A DNA stretch of 64,000 nt from Chelydra serpentina (GCA_037349315.1 JBAIAC010000007.1:52477001-52541000), one strand, 5' to 3'. Shown: positions 1 through 12,205, counted from the stretch's first letter. The notes: generated from the letters alone by a model not told the origin. Numbers and translations: made by a program.

Positions 1-413
1 TTTGTTGCCCAGTCACCCAGTTTTGTGAGATCCTTTTGTAGCTCTTCACAGTCTGCCTGGGACTTAACTATCTTGAGTAGTTTTGTATCATCTGCAAATT
101 TTGCCACCTCACTGTTTACCCCTTTGTTCCAGATCATTTATGAATATGGGCCCAGTACAGACCCCTGGGGGACACCACTATTTACCTCTCTCCATTCTGA
201 AAACTGACCATTTATTCCTAACCGCTTATCCTATCTTTTAACCAGTTACCAATCCATGAGAGGACTTTCCCTCTTATCCCATGACTGCTTACTTTGCTTA
301 AGAGCTTTTGATGAAGGACTTTGTCAGAGGTTTCTGAAAATCTAAGTACACTGGATCCCCCTTGTTCACATGCTTGTTGGACCCCCTCAAAGAATTCTAG
401 TAGATTGGTGAGG
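1..413 (-). mobile_element. CR1 LINE fragment, antisense, cut by window edge
   Basis: Read on the minus strand this is the middle of a CR1 ORF2 reverse transcriptase. The FADD catalytic box lies at 98-87, followed by codons for a TKLLKIVKSQAD-like stretch, and upstream (210-130) is the GVPQGS-type region of the polymerase palm. The reading frame is broken by several indels and stops. The same family recurs antisense at 25391-26755 and 42296-44445, where overlapping parts can be aligned by eye. The copy continues beyond the left edge of the window and stops near 413, probably a 5' truncation typical of CR1. CR1 lineages dominate the LINEs of turtles and crocodilians. Confidence 0.85.
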
Positions 414-1053
414 TATTAGTAGGGTGAAACTGGTGTCTTGCATCTCTCTGTACTGTGCCGTCTGCTCTGCTATGCTAAACTCCTGCCCCCCAGGTGTGAA
501 CTATTGCATTAAACTGTAGCATACTCTCACAAGGGAACTGGTGGATGAGTCATTGCTTGAGTGATTTAAAAGTGCCCTGGAGAATATATATAAAGGACAA
601 TCCTGCGTGAGTGAGAATGGACTGTATTATCCTCCTATGTCTTTCTCCTGTCTAATGTCTATGATTCTAATGTGCTTTAACAATGAAATGGGCAATTTTT
701 ACAATCTCAAAAGTTTCTAATATGAAGGATAAAGTGGCAGAGATGAAAAAATTAGTCCTACTAATAAAAGAAGAAGTGTGTGATGATCATGTCCATGGTT
801 TTAAATAGAATAATAGAGAAGTAAGTAATCGTGGACAAATGACTATAAGATTGGTGAGATCCCAATCTTGATGAGTGGAGAGACAAAGAAACTTCCTTGA
901 AATATGTATCCTTGCTTTATTTTTTTGTAATTTATAGTATACAAGTGTCTCCTTACCCATAATCCCTTTCAGCTTCTCAGCTCCTCTACCCTGAACTTGA
1001 ACTCATATTGCTCTGCCACTTTGATCTCCTCTCTTTTTTCTTTTAAGAAGTTT
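414..1053. other. AT-rich stretch, nothing recognised
   Basis: No convincing ORF, repeat terminus or RNA gene is visible. Base composition is unremarkable and AT-rich. Confidence 0.5.
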
Positions 1054-1125
1054 CACAGAATCATAGGGGCTAGAGACAGAAAATAGTCATCCTGGCCCAG
1101 ATCATATTAAAATCAATGGCAATTA
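1054..1125 (-). mobile_element. CR1 3'-end fragment, antisense
   Basis: The stretch reads cacagaatcata then 'ggggctagagac', resembling the reverse complement of a CR1 3' terminus (the ATTCTATGATTCT tail followed by the adjoining 3' UTR). It is short and diverged, so the call is weak. Confidence 0.4.
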
Positions 1126-1399
1126 GGTCCCTACATGCCTTTGAGGGTCTGGGTCTTTGTCCACCCCTTTGGCCAGTGCGGGATGGCTTCTCTCCTCAGG
1201 GCAGGTTATGTATTTTCTGGGGCTTTGTCCTGTGTAGGTTTTAAAAGTTTCAAATGATGGTATGTTCCAAGCTGCTGGAGTGGGGACTGAGCTGTGAGTT
1301 GCCTACCGCTACAATTCAGCTGATGCAAAGAATTAGGGCAGGTCTGCAGGGCCCCAAGCAGCTGTCTGTTTAAAATGCAGCTCTGCTCCAAAGAGCCAC

Positions 1400-1515
1400 T
1401 GTGTTTATATTGTGTGTGTGTTTGTTTTTTAAAGGCACATTCTTACTTAACAGATCTGATCCCTGTATGCATTCAGTGTCACAGCTGTTTCCTTTAGTGA
1501 ATAAAATTAAACTTT

Positions 1516-1553
<38 letters not shown>
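1400..1553 (+). pseudogene. Possible polyadenylated retrocopy 3' end
   Basis: AATAAA at 1500-1505 is followed 18 nt later by an uninterrupted run of 30 A (1524-1553). This is the layout of an mRNA 3' end copied into DNA with its poly(A) tail. The sequence upstream (about 1400-1500) has no recognisable coding frame and would be 3' UTR. I found no clear target-site duplication around the A run. It may equally be a chance A-rich microsatellite. Confidence 0.35.
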
Positions 1554-1556
<3 letters not shown>

Positions 1557-2517
1557 CTGTTAGCGCTGCAGAACCAGTACAGCTAAGGGAGAAGGAGCTG
1601 CTGGATTCTATTAGATCTCATGCTTAATCAACAGTTCTGCAAGCCAGGTTCCACCTGGAGAGTCTTTATTTTTGGTGCACAAACCAGAAAGAGAACATCT
1701 TGGCTTTCAGATTCCAAGCTGAATTGCAGGGGTGCAAAATTTCAGAGGTAAAATGAACAGATTTGAATGGCAAGTTATTAAAAGTTGAAATTCTGCAGTA
1801 CATTCTAAAAAGGGGCTTCGTTCTGTTTTGTGTATTGTGTTTGGTCCTGATTGTTACCATGTAAACAAGTCCTGTTGCTAATGTCAGACAGAGAAATGGT
1901 TTTGTGATATTTGGTTATTCATAATGTTGCATTTGTTTTGGCTGCAGAGTCTAATGGGAAATAAAAATACCTTTGATGGCATTAATGTTGATTAGAGCTA
2001 GACAACTGTAGCAAAACCAAGCTCACAACTGTTCATTCAAATTCCAAATAGCAGTTCAGTTTGTCTATGATTATGAGGTCACTTTTACACAAGCATTTGG
2101 GCAAATGAATTCTTGTTCATAATTCTGCTAGGGAAATGGCTGTGTCTGAGTATGGGTTTTTCATATGGGCTTGTCCCTACTCCCATTGGGGTCAGTGGCG
2201 AAATGCTCATTTGATCTCGGTGGTACAAAATCAAGCCCAATTTGTGAAAAAGGGAGAAAATACGAAATGACCAATCATGAACCAGGATAGCAAATAATTC
2301 AATCCTTACTGAAATGAATAGCTCACAAAGAACCCAGAGGCTGAAATGTGTGTTTGCACATTGATGGATGATAAACTGATTTTTTTTTAAACCAGTCTGT
2401 TTGCAGATAATTTGTGCACACAAAAATGTTCTAAATTCATCAGCAGAGCTCTCTGCTGTTCGTTGTTTGCTCAGTTCTATGTGGATTTTTTTTAATATAG
2501 GGGAAGAAATGCCATCC
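1554..2517. other. No feature recognised
   Basis: AT-rich sequence with only short spurious ORFs and no recognised repeat. Confidence 0.5.
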
Positions 2518-2524
2518 CAAGTAC

Positions 2525-2650
2525 CTTAGAGAGACAAGTTGGGTGAGGTAATATCTTTATTGGACCAACTGCCGTTGGTGAGAGAGACAAGCTTTCAAGC
2601 TACACAGAGCTCTTCCTCAGGTCTGGGAAAGGTATTCAGAGTTTCAGGTC
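2525..2650 (+). repeat. SINE-like repeat family R2, partial copy
   Basis: It contains GGGTGAGGTAATATCTT, then a short palindrome around TTGGACCAAC, then GAGAGAGACAAGCTTTC and an AGAGCTCTTCCTCAGG-like end. The same string of motifs occurs at 53400-53476, so this is an interspersed repeat. Its 5' part, visible at 52428-52472, is missing here. I cannot assign it to a named family. Confidence 0.7.
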
Positions 2651-2821
2651 AACCTCTTCAGCATGTTTTACCTAATTTCCTTTGTTCAAATCCACCTCTT
2701 TATACCCAGATAAAGGCCATTGGATCACTGGTCACCCAAGCCTATTCTTCACCCTCCTTGATATTTATATCCTTCAAATACAGGAGAACAGTTACTAGTT
2801 GTCTTTTCTCCTTTGAATTAA

Positions 2822-3065
2822 TAGGAACATAGGAATTACTAGATTGGATCAGACCCACGGTCCATGTAGGCCAGTACCCCATCACGGACAGTGGCCAGCA
2901 CCAGATTCCTCAGAGGAAGATGCATGAAACCTGCAGTAGGCAGATAGAATTAATGCTGAAGGCAGGTCCTGTCTGTCACCTGCAGATGATGGGATCAGAG
3001 GAGCATGTAGAAATATGATGTCACAGCAATCCTTTTATAAAGAGCAGTGTTGATAACTGGTACAT
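2822..3065 (-). mobile_element. CR1 3'-end copy, antisense
   Basis: It begins with AGGAACATAGGAATT, then GGATCAGACCCACGGTCCAT and GACAGTGGCCAGCACCAGAT. This is the antisense 3' UTR of a CR1 subfamily. The layout is parallel to the CR1 3' ends at 25391 and 42305 ('gggtcacaccaacggtccat' and 'gggtcagaccaaaggtccat'). It carries only non-coding 3' sequence. Confidence 0.7.
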
Positions 3066-3186
3066 GACCCTGATCCATTGACAAGGCCTCTTCCCCCATC
3101 AGCCATTTATTTATCTGTCAGACCAAGGTAAAAAAAACTGTAGCTCCATATTGTGCTCTGTTTAGCTGGTAGTAACACTTCCCAGG

Positions 3187-3390
3187 CTACTGAGCGGAGA
3201 AGCAGTGTAGTTCAGTTAATGAAGCAAGGAACTGGAAGACAGAAACCTCCTGAGTTCAAGTCTGGCTGCAACACTCACTTGCTGAGTGACCTTGAGCAAG
3301 TCACTTAGCCGCTTTGCAGCTCAATTTCCTCATCTGTCAAATGGAGACAGAAGCACCTACTCAAAAAGGAGTGCTTGTGAGAGGCTTGTT
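3187..3390 (+). mobile_element. MIR-type CORE-SINE
   Basis: The element has a tRNA-like head (gttcaagtctggctgc), a core with CACTCACTTGCTGAGTGACC, and the highly characteristic GAGCAAGTCACTTAGCC and TTTCCTCATCTGTCAAATGG segments of MIR. The copy is old and diverged. MIR elements are pol III-derived SINEs mobilised by L2-type LINEs and shared by amniotes. Confidence 0.8.
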
Positions 3391-4805
3391 CAGAGCTTGA
3401 AATTACTGGGTCAGATCCTCTAGTCCATCTGAGCAGGGACAATGATCTCCATGCAAAAATGAAGGTGGTTTCATGCCAGCTCTCTGGTTTCCCAATCCAG
3501 GGGCTCCTGAAAACTGCTCTAAGTTGCCCCCAGCTGCCTATGGCCCTAAGAGGCTATTTTGGAGATTTCTTAGTTATAGAGATGCTATAAGGGAGCTGGA
3601 CATGCTCCCTTTCCTGGGTGTTGGATACCACCCCAGGTTGTCTCTTACACTGGCAGACCCTTGGTGAGGCCAGTTAAGCCATCTTTGTGGCACAAAAGGC
3701 CATTGGGGTGGATGTGGACGTGTGTGTGTGTGTGAGTGAAATTTGGTGAGCTCTGTTTTTGCTTTCTGTGCACAAAAAGCAAAATAGCTAATGTTTGCTT
3801 TAGATCAAGGAAAGCAATTAAAAGGGACAAAAAGGAAGTTTCCGTGAGAAAGCGTTGTGTGTCTGGAAATTGTGAGATCCAGATGCAAGATGCTACATAT
3901 CATGAATCAGCGATCTGAGATTAAAAACTGCCAGACTATAGAGTATGGTAAGAGTGACTGACTGTCTGATACATAGACACTCATCGCAGACTATAAAGTG
4001 ACCAAAGAACCCTGGACACACACAATTTGGTGAATGTTGTGATTAAAATTCAAAGTTACCTAGGGAAAGGAAATGCTGGGAGGAAAAATGCCAGTGAAAG
4101 ACTGAAGTTCAAAACATTCAATAAGTGAATGCATGTAAATGTCCTGGTCTCCATGCTGAGCATTCTGTCCCACAGGTTAAGTCATACTTTGCCATATTCA
4201 CCACAAATCCATGTAACTCATAATAATGGCGTTTAATTAACTTGCAATACAGCCTGACCTTTGAAGAGAATGAAGTTGTTCTGCATTTTCAAAGATCACA
4301 GGAGCACTGAGGTACATTTGATTTGCAAAGGCTATTAATGAACCTCATGCCATTCTTAACACAAATTGTGGATATAAAGAGAATAAGACATCCTAGGGTT
4401 TCAGACAAGTGGTGGTGGCAGTAAAACCATCTGGTTTATTGAGAAATCTATTTTCCCTGGGTAGACGGGCGTATTTTGTTTTCCTTCCCCACTGCTACCC
4501 ACAAAGGTCTGCACCTTGCTGACTGCCAGTGCTGCTTGGGGCTGACATTTCTGCTCAGTGGAGCCTCAAGCAAATTGTGATAGGTTCAGCAGCAAATCTT
4601 CTGTGCTAAAGGGCCGATTCTGCAAGATGTCGAGCATCTCCTGACCAGTGCTGAGTGCTCAGGATATTCAGCACCTCTCAGTGTCAGGGCTTGGAATTTT
4701 GTGGGACTAGGCGCTAACTTGGTAGCTAGCATGAATTACCACAGTCACCATAGTGGTCTGGTCTTCTACTCTGGGGAGATATAGTAAACTAGCTAATAGA
4801 CCTTC

Positions 4806-4811
<6 letters not shown>
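3391..4811. other. No feature recognised
   Basis: Only short ORFs without a domain signal are present. A short (GT)n lies near 3721-3734. Confidence 0.45.
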
Positions 4812-4863
<52 letters not shown>

Positions 4864-4892
4864 TCACACACACACACACACACACACACACA
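4812..4892 (+). repeat. Compound microsatellite (TC)n(AC)n
   Basis: About 23 TC units (4812-4857) run directly into AC units broken by one TCAC (4858-4892). The polypyrimidine half could adopt non-B structure. The 126-aa minus ORF across it is a microsatellite artefact. Confidence 0.95.
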
Positions 4893-5803
4893 ATGTCTTT
4901 GAAAAAAAATAACAGTTTCATTATTCTGAAACGTTACAGTGTATCTCTTGCAATGTATTTGACTGAGTGTCTGAGATGTTCTCTCTGGTGGTTGCTTTAA
5001 GGAGAGATTAAGGACTGAGCTACCAGAGGTCCATTCCTGTGCATTTATGCTTCGTGCTGCTCCATGGTTAGCTATGACACTCCTCATGTTAACAATGTAT
5101 AATGTTTCTCACATGAGTCATACAGCATGCAGCTCCTCTCATTCTCAGATAATACACCAACAAATGGATATGTTACACGTTAGGCTAGCTAGTATAGTTG
5201 CAGCTGATCTATTACAGCAGCTGACCTTTTTTTGTTTTGTTTTAAAACTAAAGGAGAACTTAAACCCAGTGCAAATCTGATAACTTTAAGAATGTCTTAT
5301 AGTCTAGTGCAATAGTTCGATTCCTAACAAGCAAAACCTCTCCTATCAAGTCTTGCAATGAGGATTTTTGTATCTTGAGCTCATTGTGCAGTGCATGTTC
5401 ATCTGAATACAGAATAGAAAATAGGGTAAACATTGTAGAGCAGAGAGATGGGTTTTGCCCTTACCAGTGGTAGGTTCATATTTGCCATCACATTTCCTAT
5501 TTCTTTTAAAGAATGATTTACTACATGATAGAATTTCCAGGTCCTCTGCAGAGATGGCCTAACTTTAAGTCTGTTCTCTTTTCCATTTTTCAATCCCCTG
5601 GTGAATTGTTGATAGAATTTGTATACTCCTAGATTCCACATCTATGCATGTTGTATGGCTAGCAAATAGAAGAATAACAAAGGAAGTGCCATTAAAAAGT
5701 TTGTGCACCAGCATGCATCTGGGATCACAGACTTGTCCGACTGTTTTACGTTGTGTTCTGATGTATATCAGTGGGAATTCAGTCAATGGATGCGCTACTG
5801 TAC

Positions 5804-5807
<4 letters not shown>
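4893..5807. other. No feature recognised
   Basis: Single-copy looking sequence without recognised repeats or exons. Confidence 0.45.

Positions 5808-5851
<44 letters not shown>
5808..5851 (+). repeat. (GT)n microsatellite
   Basis: Twenty-two uninterrupted GT units. Confidence 0.97.
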
Positions 5852-5853
<2 letters not shown>

Positions 5854-5889
5854 TGATTATCCTCATTTCTTAGTATTGAAAGACACGGG

Positions 5890-6237
5890 TGTGACACCCT
5901 GGCACTCCAATATTCACCATTGTCATATATTAGGATATGTTTTGTACAAAATATGCTTTGTGAGGTATCGTTCTAAAAGACCAGGTGTTAAACCTATATA
6001 CTGGCCAGATTTGACCAGGGCATGACGGTATTTCTCTGGGGACCCAGGCTGGGAGGCTGGTGGTTAGGGAGCCTGTGTGTAACTGCACCTGGGTGTGTCC
6101 CTACCTGGGTGAATGCTGGTGAAAGTGCAAGCTTGGAGGGCTCTGCAACTTGTCACAGCAGCACAGGGTGAGAGGGAGCCCAGGCTGGTGGGTCAGAGGG
6201 CTCAGTGGCAGGTGGCATCCCAGGGGAACCCGTCACA
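5890..6237 (+). mobile_element. Short or internally deleted solo LTR
   Basis: The segment begins TGTGACACCCTGG and ends CCCGTCACA, giving TG...CA with partly complementary termini. The flanks are acggg (5885-5889) and acagg (6238-6242), a 5-bp target duplication with one mismatch. At 348 bp it is short for an LTR and the middle may be deleted. No internal retroviral sequence adjoins it. I take it to be a solo LTR of an endogenous retrovirus, but the family is not identified. Confidence 0.6.
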
Positions 6238-6242
6238 ACAGG

Positions 6243-7619
6243 TAACTCCCTTTATTGTTTGTTGTTGAAATGTATGCTCAGCATTGTCCAACATTTACAG
6301 GAGGCTCTCCTGACCCCAATGGCTTTACATTCTAAGAACAAGCCAATGTGATTCAGAGACTGGCTGAGGAAAGCTGGGGTTGTGTCCGAGTGATGCAGAA
6401 TGTGTGAATGGAACTCCTCTTTCTGTAACCATCTCACCTTGCTGGTGATAAGCTGCGTGGGAGAAGTGCAGTTTGCAGATCGTCACGTTTCCACAGTAAA
6501 GAAGGACAATGCCATCTCCAGCTCTGCCCTCACATACCGCCACCCTTGTCCTGTGTGCATGACCTTCCACAGGGGCTCTGCATGGAGGGAGCTCTGTGGG
6601 GAGTTGAGTTAGAGCTACAGAATGGGAAACATGCCACTATCGACACCACTGTCCCCTGCTTTGTACTCAGATTTCCATATAGGTAGTAACACAGGTAGGG
6701 CCTGTATCACCTCTTGTGGGCTTCCTCCATAGCTGCTAGTGAGCAGCCTTCAGGGGCCCAACCAATGGCAGCATAGGTCCTGCAAAAGAGGGGCTGCCCA
6801 GGGGAGCCAGGAGCTGTTGCAGGTGGAATGATTCCTGCCTCTGCATGGAAGGGGGGCATTTGTGTGCTGTGAGCGGGGTGGGGCTTCTCAGTTCTGCAGC
6901 CCCACCCAGCCCTAAGACACATACTGACATGTTAGCTTCTTATAACAAGCACTGCTCTTGATCTGCTGCAACCAGGACTTGAAGAACCAGCACTTCCCTC
7001 CCCATTGTGAGCCATAGCACTGTTTATTGGAGACCCATATGCCCGCCTATATCCCCCTCCAGACCCCTGTATTGAGAGCATGTATCTGCCGCAGTTGGAA
7101 GCAATGCGTTTTTCAGCTCCTAGTATGTTCTACCTTTTGTTTCTTGCACACAGCTTCCATTGCTCTTGGGAATTTTGCACAAAGATCTAAGGCTTTCAGC
7201 AAGAACATACTTGTATCAGCATATTACACTGTTGCTTGCCTTTTTAAAAACAAGCTTCTCCATAAAATTACCTTGGAAGGTGAGGAGGAAACCCCCAGAA
7301 TATTTTAGAGTTGCCCCATGCTACAAAACACGCTACAAAGCATGCTTCTTTGATATCCCCTCCAGGCCTGGAGGCTTTTGCTACATGTGATGCTGTATTG
7401 TTAGTGCCTTTCCAGGGCTGGTATTTTCTGATTATAGTAGGTGATTTTGAGATGACCTAAGGCTAAAGAGAGCAGGTAGAGCAGCACAGAGCATTTCAGG
7501 TTATAGAACAGAAGGCAAATCACTCACATGTGATAACTTTCAGGCAGCAGGATCTCCTGTGAGCAGGGTAGAGACCATTGATGTAGCACAGTCGTTTGTA
7601 ACACTGGGGTGCTTCCACC
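6243..7619. other. No feature recognised
   Basis: Moderate-GC sequence with several short ORFs. None shows a recognisable domain or consistent splice signals. Confidence 0.4.
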
Positions 7620-7639
7620 ACAGTGACTTTTCATTTTCA

Positions 7640-7862
7640 AAATTTTAGTTAATTTTTATTTTTTTTAAAAGGTCAAAATTGAAAGAATGTTTCAAAAGTA
7701 TTAAAATGAAACATTTCAATCAGCCAAAACTTAAACAAAAAACCCTGGGTTTTCTGTTGGCAAATTTTTGAGATTTTGACTTCCCAGCCTCAGGAGGGAT
7801 GGGAAAATTTGCCAAACTCTCAAATTCTCACAGGACAGGTGAATTATTTCGCACCCAGCTCT
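7640..7862 (-). mobile_element. AT-rich non-autonomous element, antisense
   Basis: It is rich in AAATTT-type words with internal self-complementarity and ends in GCACCCAGCTCTAG. The reverse complement of that end matches the GGAGCTGGGTGAATAG start of the element at 55010-55265. The two are members of one MITE-like family in opposite orientations. The superfamily is not determined. Confidence 0.5.
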
Positions 7863-8466
7863 AGTCTGGAGGGTCAATCTGAATAAGTGCCAATGCTTGA
7901 TTTCTAAACCATAATGGGGCCTACACTAAAGCCACTTACACCCACTTCAAGGCCCCTTTACATTGCCAGAATGGTGTAAGAAGCTCTTAGTGTAAATAAG
8001 AAAAACAATTGTGCGGATGCTATGGCTTTCTTCACTAGATTAGACCTAAGGCCATCAACGCTGGCTGCTGTGGGTGGATAGAGAGAGATGAGGAGAGGAT
8101 ACAGTCTCAGGATTGCCAACTCCAAATGTTCAAAAATCAGAGTCAGGCTCACCAAAAATAATGAGATTGGCTTTAAAATCATAAGGGGTATGAGAGGCCC
8201 CACCACCACCTTTGCACTTTTCCTTGAGAAAGGGCTGACCTGGCTTAGGCTCTTACCTGCAGGAGAGGGTTCTCTGCTGTGAATGGAGAGAGGTGCCTTC
8301 CTCCAGCCCAGAGTTCAGCATCTAACTCCCTGAGCAGGCTGCGGCTCAGGTTTCAGCATTTCCTGTTGGCTTGCTTAGGCAGCTCCCCTCTCACCGTGCT
8401 GACTTTTGTGACTCCTATTCTTAGGTGCCTACCTGCCCCCATGCATTGTATAGGGAGCCTGAGCAC

Positions 8467-8726
8467 CAGGGGCAGATTAATCTTTTGTGGGCACTTGTGC
8501 TCCACCCCGAGGCCCCACCCTTGCTTGGCATCTTTCTCCCTCCCACTCCCTTCCCCCCCCCACCCCCGAGGCCCCGCCAACCACTCGTGAGGGGGCAGAG
8601 AGGAGCAAGCTGCAGGTGAGGCCGCAGGGGGAAGAGGCCAAGTGGGGGCAGGGCCACAGTGCAGGCACCGGGGCCCCTTCTGAGTGTGGGCACGGCGCCA
8701 TTGGCACCATTGTAAACCCAGTACTG
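8467..8726 (+). mobile_element. hAT-type non-autonomous element, GC-rich
   Basis: It starts CAGGGGCAGATTAATC and ends CAGTACTG. The 8-bp flanks are ctgagcac and ttgagcat (two transitions apart), matching a decayed hAT duplication. The interior is C-rich then G-rich and accounts for the overlapping spurious ORFs on both strands. The right TIR is poorly preserved. Confidence 0.55.
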
Positions 8727-8734
8727 TTGAGCAT

Positions 8735-9984
8735 CTAATTCTGGGGCTTCCACAAGGCAGTAGGGCACCTACATGTTATGCACCGCAATGCAGAGCCTAA
8801 ATCTTCTTGCTGAGCCCTGAACGTTTTAATGATGACATTTCCTGGAGTGAGTGTGCAGGTGCTCTACAGCTGCTCTTCTTCAGGTGCAAGACAGTCTCTG
8901 TCTGTACCAGTGAACCCAGCTGATCTTTCGGGGCTGCGAAACAAAGAGCTAATAACTGTCTGTCTTCACATGAATTTAAAGCAAACACTTCCATCCCCCT
9001 CCCATTGGCTCTGAATTGACTAATAGGAGGCTGTTTGACTCTGAACAATAACAATATAAGAGAAGAGTGTTGAGTCCCAGCAGGGTGGCTTTGCCAGCTG
9101 CTCCTTCTGATACACAAACATCAGAACTGGTCTCAGCGAAATGTCCTGGCCCACAGGGAATGTTGGCAGGCAGCAATCTGGCAGACATCATGTTTAGTGG
9201 GGAACTAATGTCTTGGAGCTGCTGAACCACTTAATTGCCAATAAGTAAAAACCACGTGTAAATAATTATGGGGATCCGAAAACTGTTGTTTTTCTATGAA
9301 AGGAAAGAACTGGCAGGCTGGCAACTCCCTGCAGCAGGTCTATAAAACAGGCCACCTTGTTAATACATGAGGAATGTCTTAATGTGGAATGACAGTGAAA
9401 ACCCTTAGATCAGTTCTAGATCCTGAAGGAGCTCTGAAAGAGGCCCAATCCTGCTGCCACTTGGAATTTTGTCATTGGCTTCAGTGAGAGCTGGGTCAGA
9501 TTTTGTACTGATATGTTCTCTGCTCCATGTCCATCTTCACACCACGTGAGCCTAGAATTTCCTTGCATTTAAATGGACAAGAATTTCCAGTTAAAGTTGC
9601 TTGTGGTTTGAAAAATTGAGACCTTGCTAGCCCAAGTGGGCTACTTACTTTGCACAGTTCTTCACTTTACTAGTTAGCAGAGTACCTTTTGCAACAACAT
9701 CCTTCCAGGAAGGATCCAAGACTTTAAAAATATTTTGTTTTCTCTTCATATTGTGGTGACAATCGTTGGCTTTCTCTTTTGGTGTGAGATAGATCATATT
9801 TAGGGAGATGTTGGTTTGTTAGAATTGTGTGACGCCACAACAGGTTGTCGTTGTTGTTATTGGGGGGGTTTTTTGGTTTTTTTTGGTGTGAGATTTTCTA
9901 GATTCATTTTGCTGCATCTTTGCACTCCACACATGTTCTCCAGTAATAGTAATTTGAAGTGAAAACAAGTGAAGTTGCAACATT
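8735..9984. other. No feature recognised
   Basis: Single-copy looking sequence with only short ORFs. Confidence 0.4.
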
Positions 9985-10155
9985 TTTTTGAGTTTTTGCA
10001 GTGAAAACTTTTTCACTTTAAAATGGGCCCTATTTTCACTAAAAAAGTGGGTTCCATTTCAATTCAGAAAATTTCACAGAAAGCGGGTTCAATTTTGAAT
10101 TCACAATAAAAGGAGAAAATGCTCCAAGTTTGAATATTGTTGAGTATTTTGCATA
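9985..10155. repeat. AT-rich low-complexity or old MITE
   Basis: Repeated TTTTCACT, TTCAATTC and AAAATTTCAC words resemble the self-complementary AT-rich elements at 7640 and 55010, but no termini can be set. Confidence 0.3.
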
Positions 10156-10847
10156 CCTCTGGCATTCTATTGTTCCTGCTCTTAAGCTTATTTGGATCAA
10201 TTTTGGAAGGCTTTTCTTCCATGAAACAGCAGTAAATTATTCATTGTCTCTTGTTTTTAAAAAGGCAAGCAACAGTGTAATATGCTGATACAGTTTTCAG
10301 TGGGCCACCTTAACTGTATCCATAAAGTTTTGTGAGAGTATCACAAAGACACACCTGTGTCTCTAGAAGATCTTCATGAATACAAATGACAGTTCTGAGC
10401 AGGCAAATTGAATGCCTTTTTAAATTTGCTAGATGTGGATGGAGCCATGTTTGTGCCTGAATTGTCTGCAGGGATAGTAAATGTATAACATTTCCACAAA
10501 AACACAAGTTTTTATTACCATCCATATTTTAGTTGAATCAAGCCAATGTTACGTTGCCAACTAATGAGACTGTTACACACTCTGGCTTAGATCTTGCAAT
10601 CCATGCGTAGGCAGTTACAACTCCATATGGAATGTGGCACTGGGCCCTTTCTCTACGTGATGGTACGTACAGACAAAGTGCAACAGGCAAATATTCATAA
10701 AAGAGGGAGAACAAAATTGCTCTTGGGTTGAACCTTTGATCCACCAGGTCTATTCTCTTCTGGAGAGAAGAGAAGGAGGAGAGGGATGAAGCAAAGGGGC
10801 CAGAGAGCTAAAAATGACACTACCAATATGAAAGAGGCAAGACATTA

Positions 10848-10920
10848 GAGGTGAAATCTTGGCCTTATTGAAGTCAATGGGAATTTTGCCATTGACTTAA
10901 AGCTCCAGGATTTCACCCTA
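10848..10920. repeat. Short palindromic repeat with AGTCAATGG core
   Basis: GTGAAATC...TTGAAGTCAATGGG is followed after a short AATTTT spacer by CCATTGACTTAA...GGATTTCACC. The arms are complementary, giving a ~30-bp foldback. Related short palindromes occur at 14240-14295, 18824-18930 and 40400-40490. Confidence 0.6.
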
Positions 10921-11175
10921 GGGCTTTGTCTACACACAAATATACCAGTATAGTAGAAGTAGTACAGCCTTCCCTAGTGTGGACACCGTTATACTGGTAT
11001 AAATGTGCTTGTATAACTATATCCGTAGGGAAGGAGCTATGCTGGTATAGTACCTTTATGCCTATATAATTGCCTCCACACTAGGGGTTGTATTGGTATA
11101 ACTATGTTGGTTTTTAAAAAATCACATGGCTAACTGATATAGTTATTATATCTGTACAAAAACTGTGTATATCAG
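10921..11175 (+). mobile_element. Harbinger-like MITE
   Basis: It begins GGGCTTTGTCTACACAC, a variant of the GG(G/C)YNTGTCTACACT terminus shared by many MITEs in this window. The interior repeats TATACCAGTATAG, TTATACTGGTATAA and TATTGGTATAACTA in both orientations. The right terminus is not clear, so the end is approximate. Confidence 0.55.
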
Positions 11176-11527
11176 GTCCTGGTGTATGAGGATAAACAGA
11201 CTGGGATGAGAGAGGAGAAAGGGAAAGGAGGGAGCATTCAAAGCCAGATGCTAGTTAGCATTGTGAAAATGAGAACATTTTCAAGGCCAGCAAGTGTTGC
11301 AAATTCACACCTATTGAAAAGCATTTGGAGATGTAATATAACCCATCGAGAGACAGCAATCCTGGTGGATGAGCATTTGTATTAATAACACCTCCAGACA
11401 TCTTTGTTTCTTTATCCTTTGAAGGTCATCTTCAAATGCTAACAGTACAAAGAGGCTTTATGGAAACCTCAGCAGGACTCAACCAAACAGAGATACTGTT
11501 GTATTTTTTTTTAAAATAAATTCAGCA

Positions 11528-11735
11528 TGTGTTGTCAAGGCTGAGTTATAGGTGTCTGGGCCTACTGGTTAGCATCGGGTTGGGGGCTGGATTGCCATAT
11601 CAGCCGGATTTCAGAACCAGGACGTTAGAAGCCAAGAGTCAGATACCAGGAATCAGGCCAAGTCAGGAAACAAGGAGGGTGAGGATCAGGAGACAAAAGA
11701 CTGGACACTACTTTAACCCTGGGAGATAGGGTCAT
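11528..11735 (+). repeat. Interspersed repeat, unidentified (AGTCAG-rich)
   Basis: It shows recurring purine-rich words such as AGCCAAGAGTCAG, ATACCAGGAATCAGG and AAGTCAGGAAACAAGG, and a similar compositional pattern recurs at 49965-50170. This suggests an internally repetitive dispersed element. Family unknown. Confidence 0.3.
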
Positions 11736-11934
11736 TTCAAGTTTTAAATGGGCTTGAGTTGAGCCTGGCTTTGAGATGAATCTGGGAGGGGAGGAAGCCC
11801 TCACAGTGGGGACACACTAGCATCCCTCTAGAATATCCTCTGCCTTGGAAGCAAGATGGCCTCCCTCTTTCCCCATCAGAAATCCTGGGGCCTCCTATTG
11901 CCATTGGACATAATGTCCCTCTGGAGGCTGTTAC

Positions 11935-12205
11935 ACGCCCGTTAAATTAGAGCAATCCTAAGGCTGCATCTGTTTAATTTAAGGTGTGATTTTAAACTGA
12001 TTTAGCTAAACCCAGTAAAAAGGCAGTGTGAACACTCTTATTTTCATTTAAACCAAATTTATTTCAGTTGAGCATAAATCAATTTAGAAATCAACTTAAG
12101 CTAAACAACAACAAGAAGTTAATTTTTAAACCAAATTACATGTCCACACAGTGGTTTGCATCTGTTAAAAAACCTATTTAGTTAAACCAGTGTGACTTCT
12201 GCATG
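11935..12205 (+). mobile_element. Old MITE with TTTAACTAAACC-type arms
   Basis: The ends carry complementary-looking segments (TAAGGCTGCATCTG and CAGTGTGACTTCTGCATG) and the interior repeats TTTAAACCAAATT and TTAGCTAAACC in both orientations. No target duplication is clear. Assigned to the Harbinger-like MITE group by resemblance only. Confidence 0.4.
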
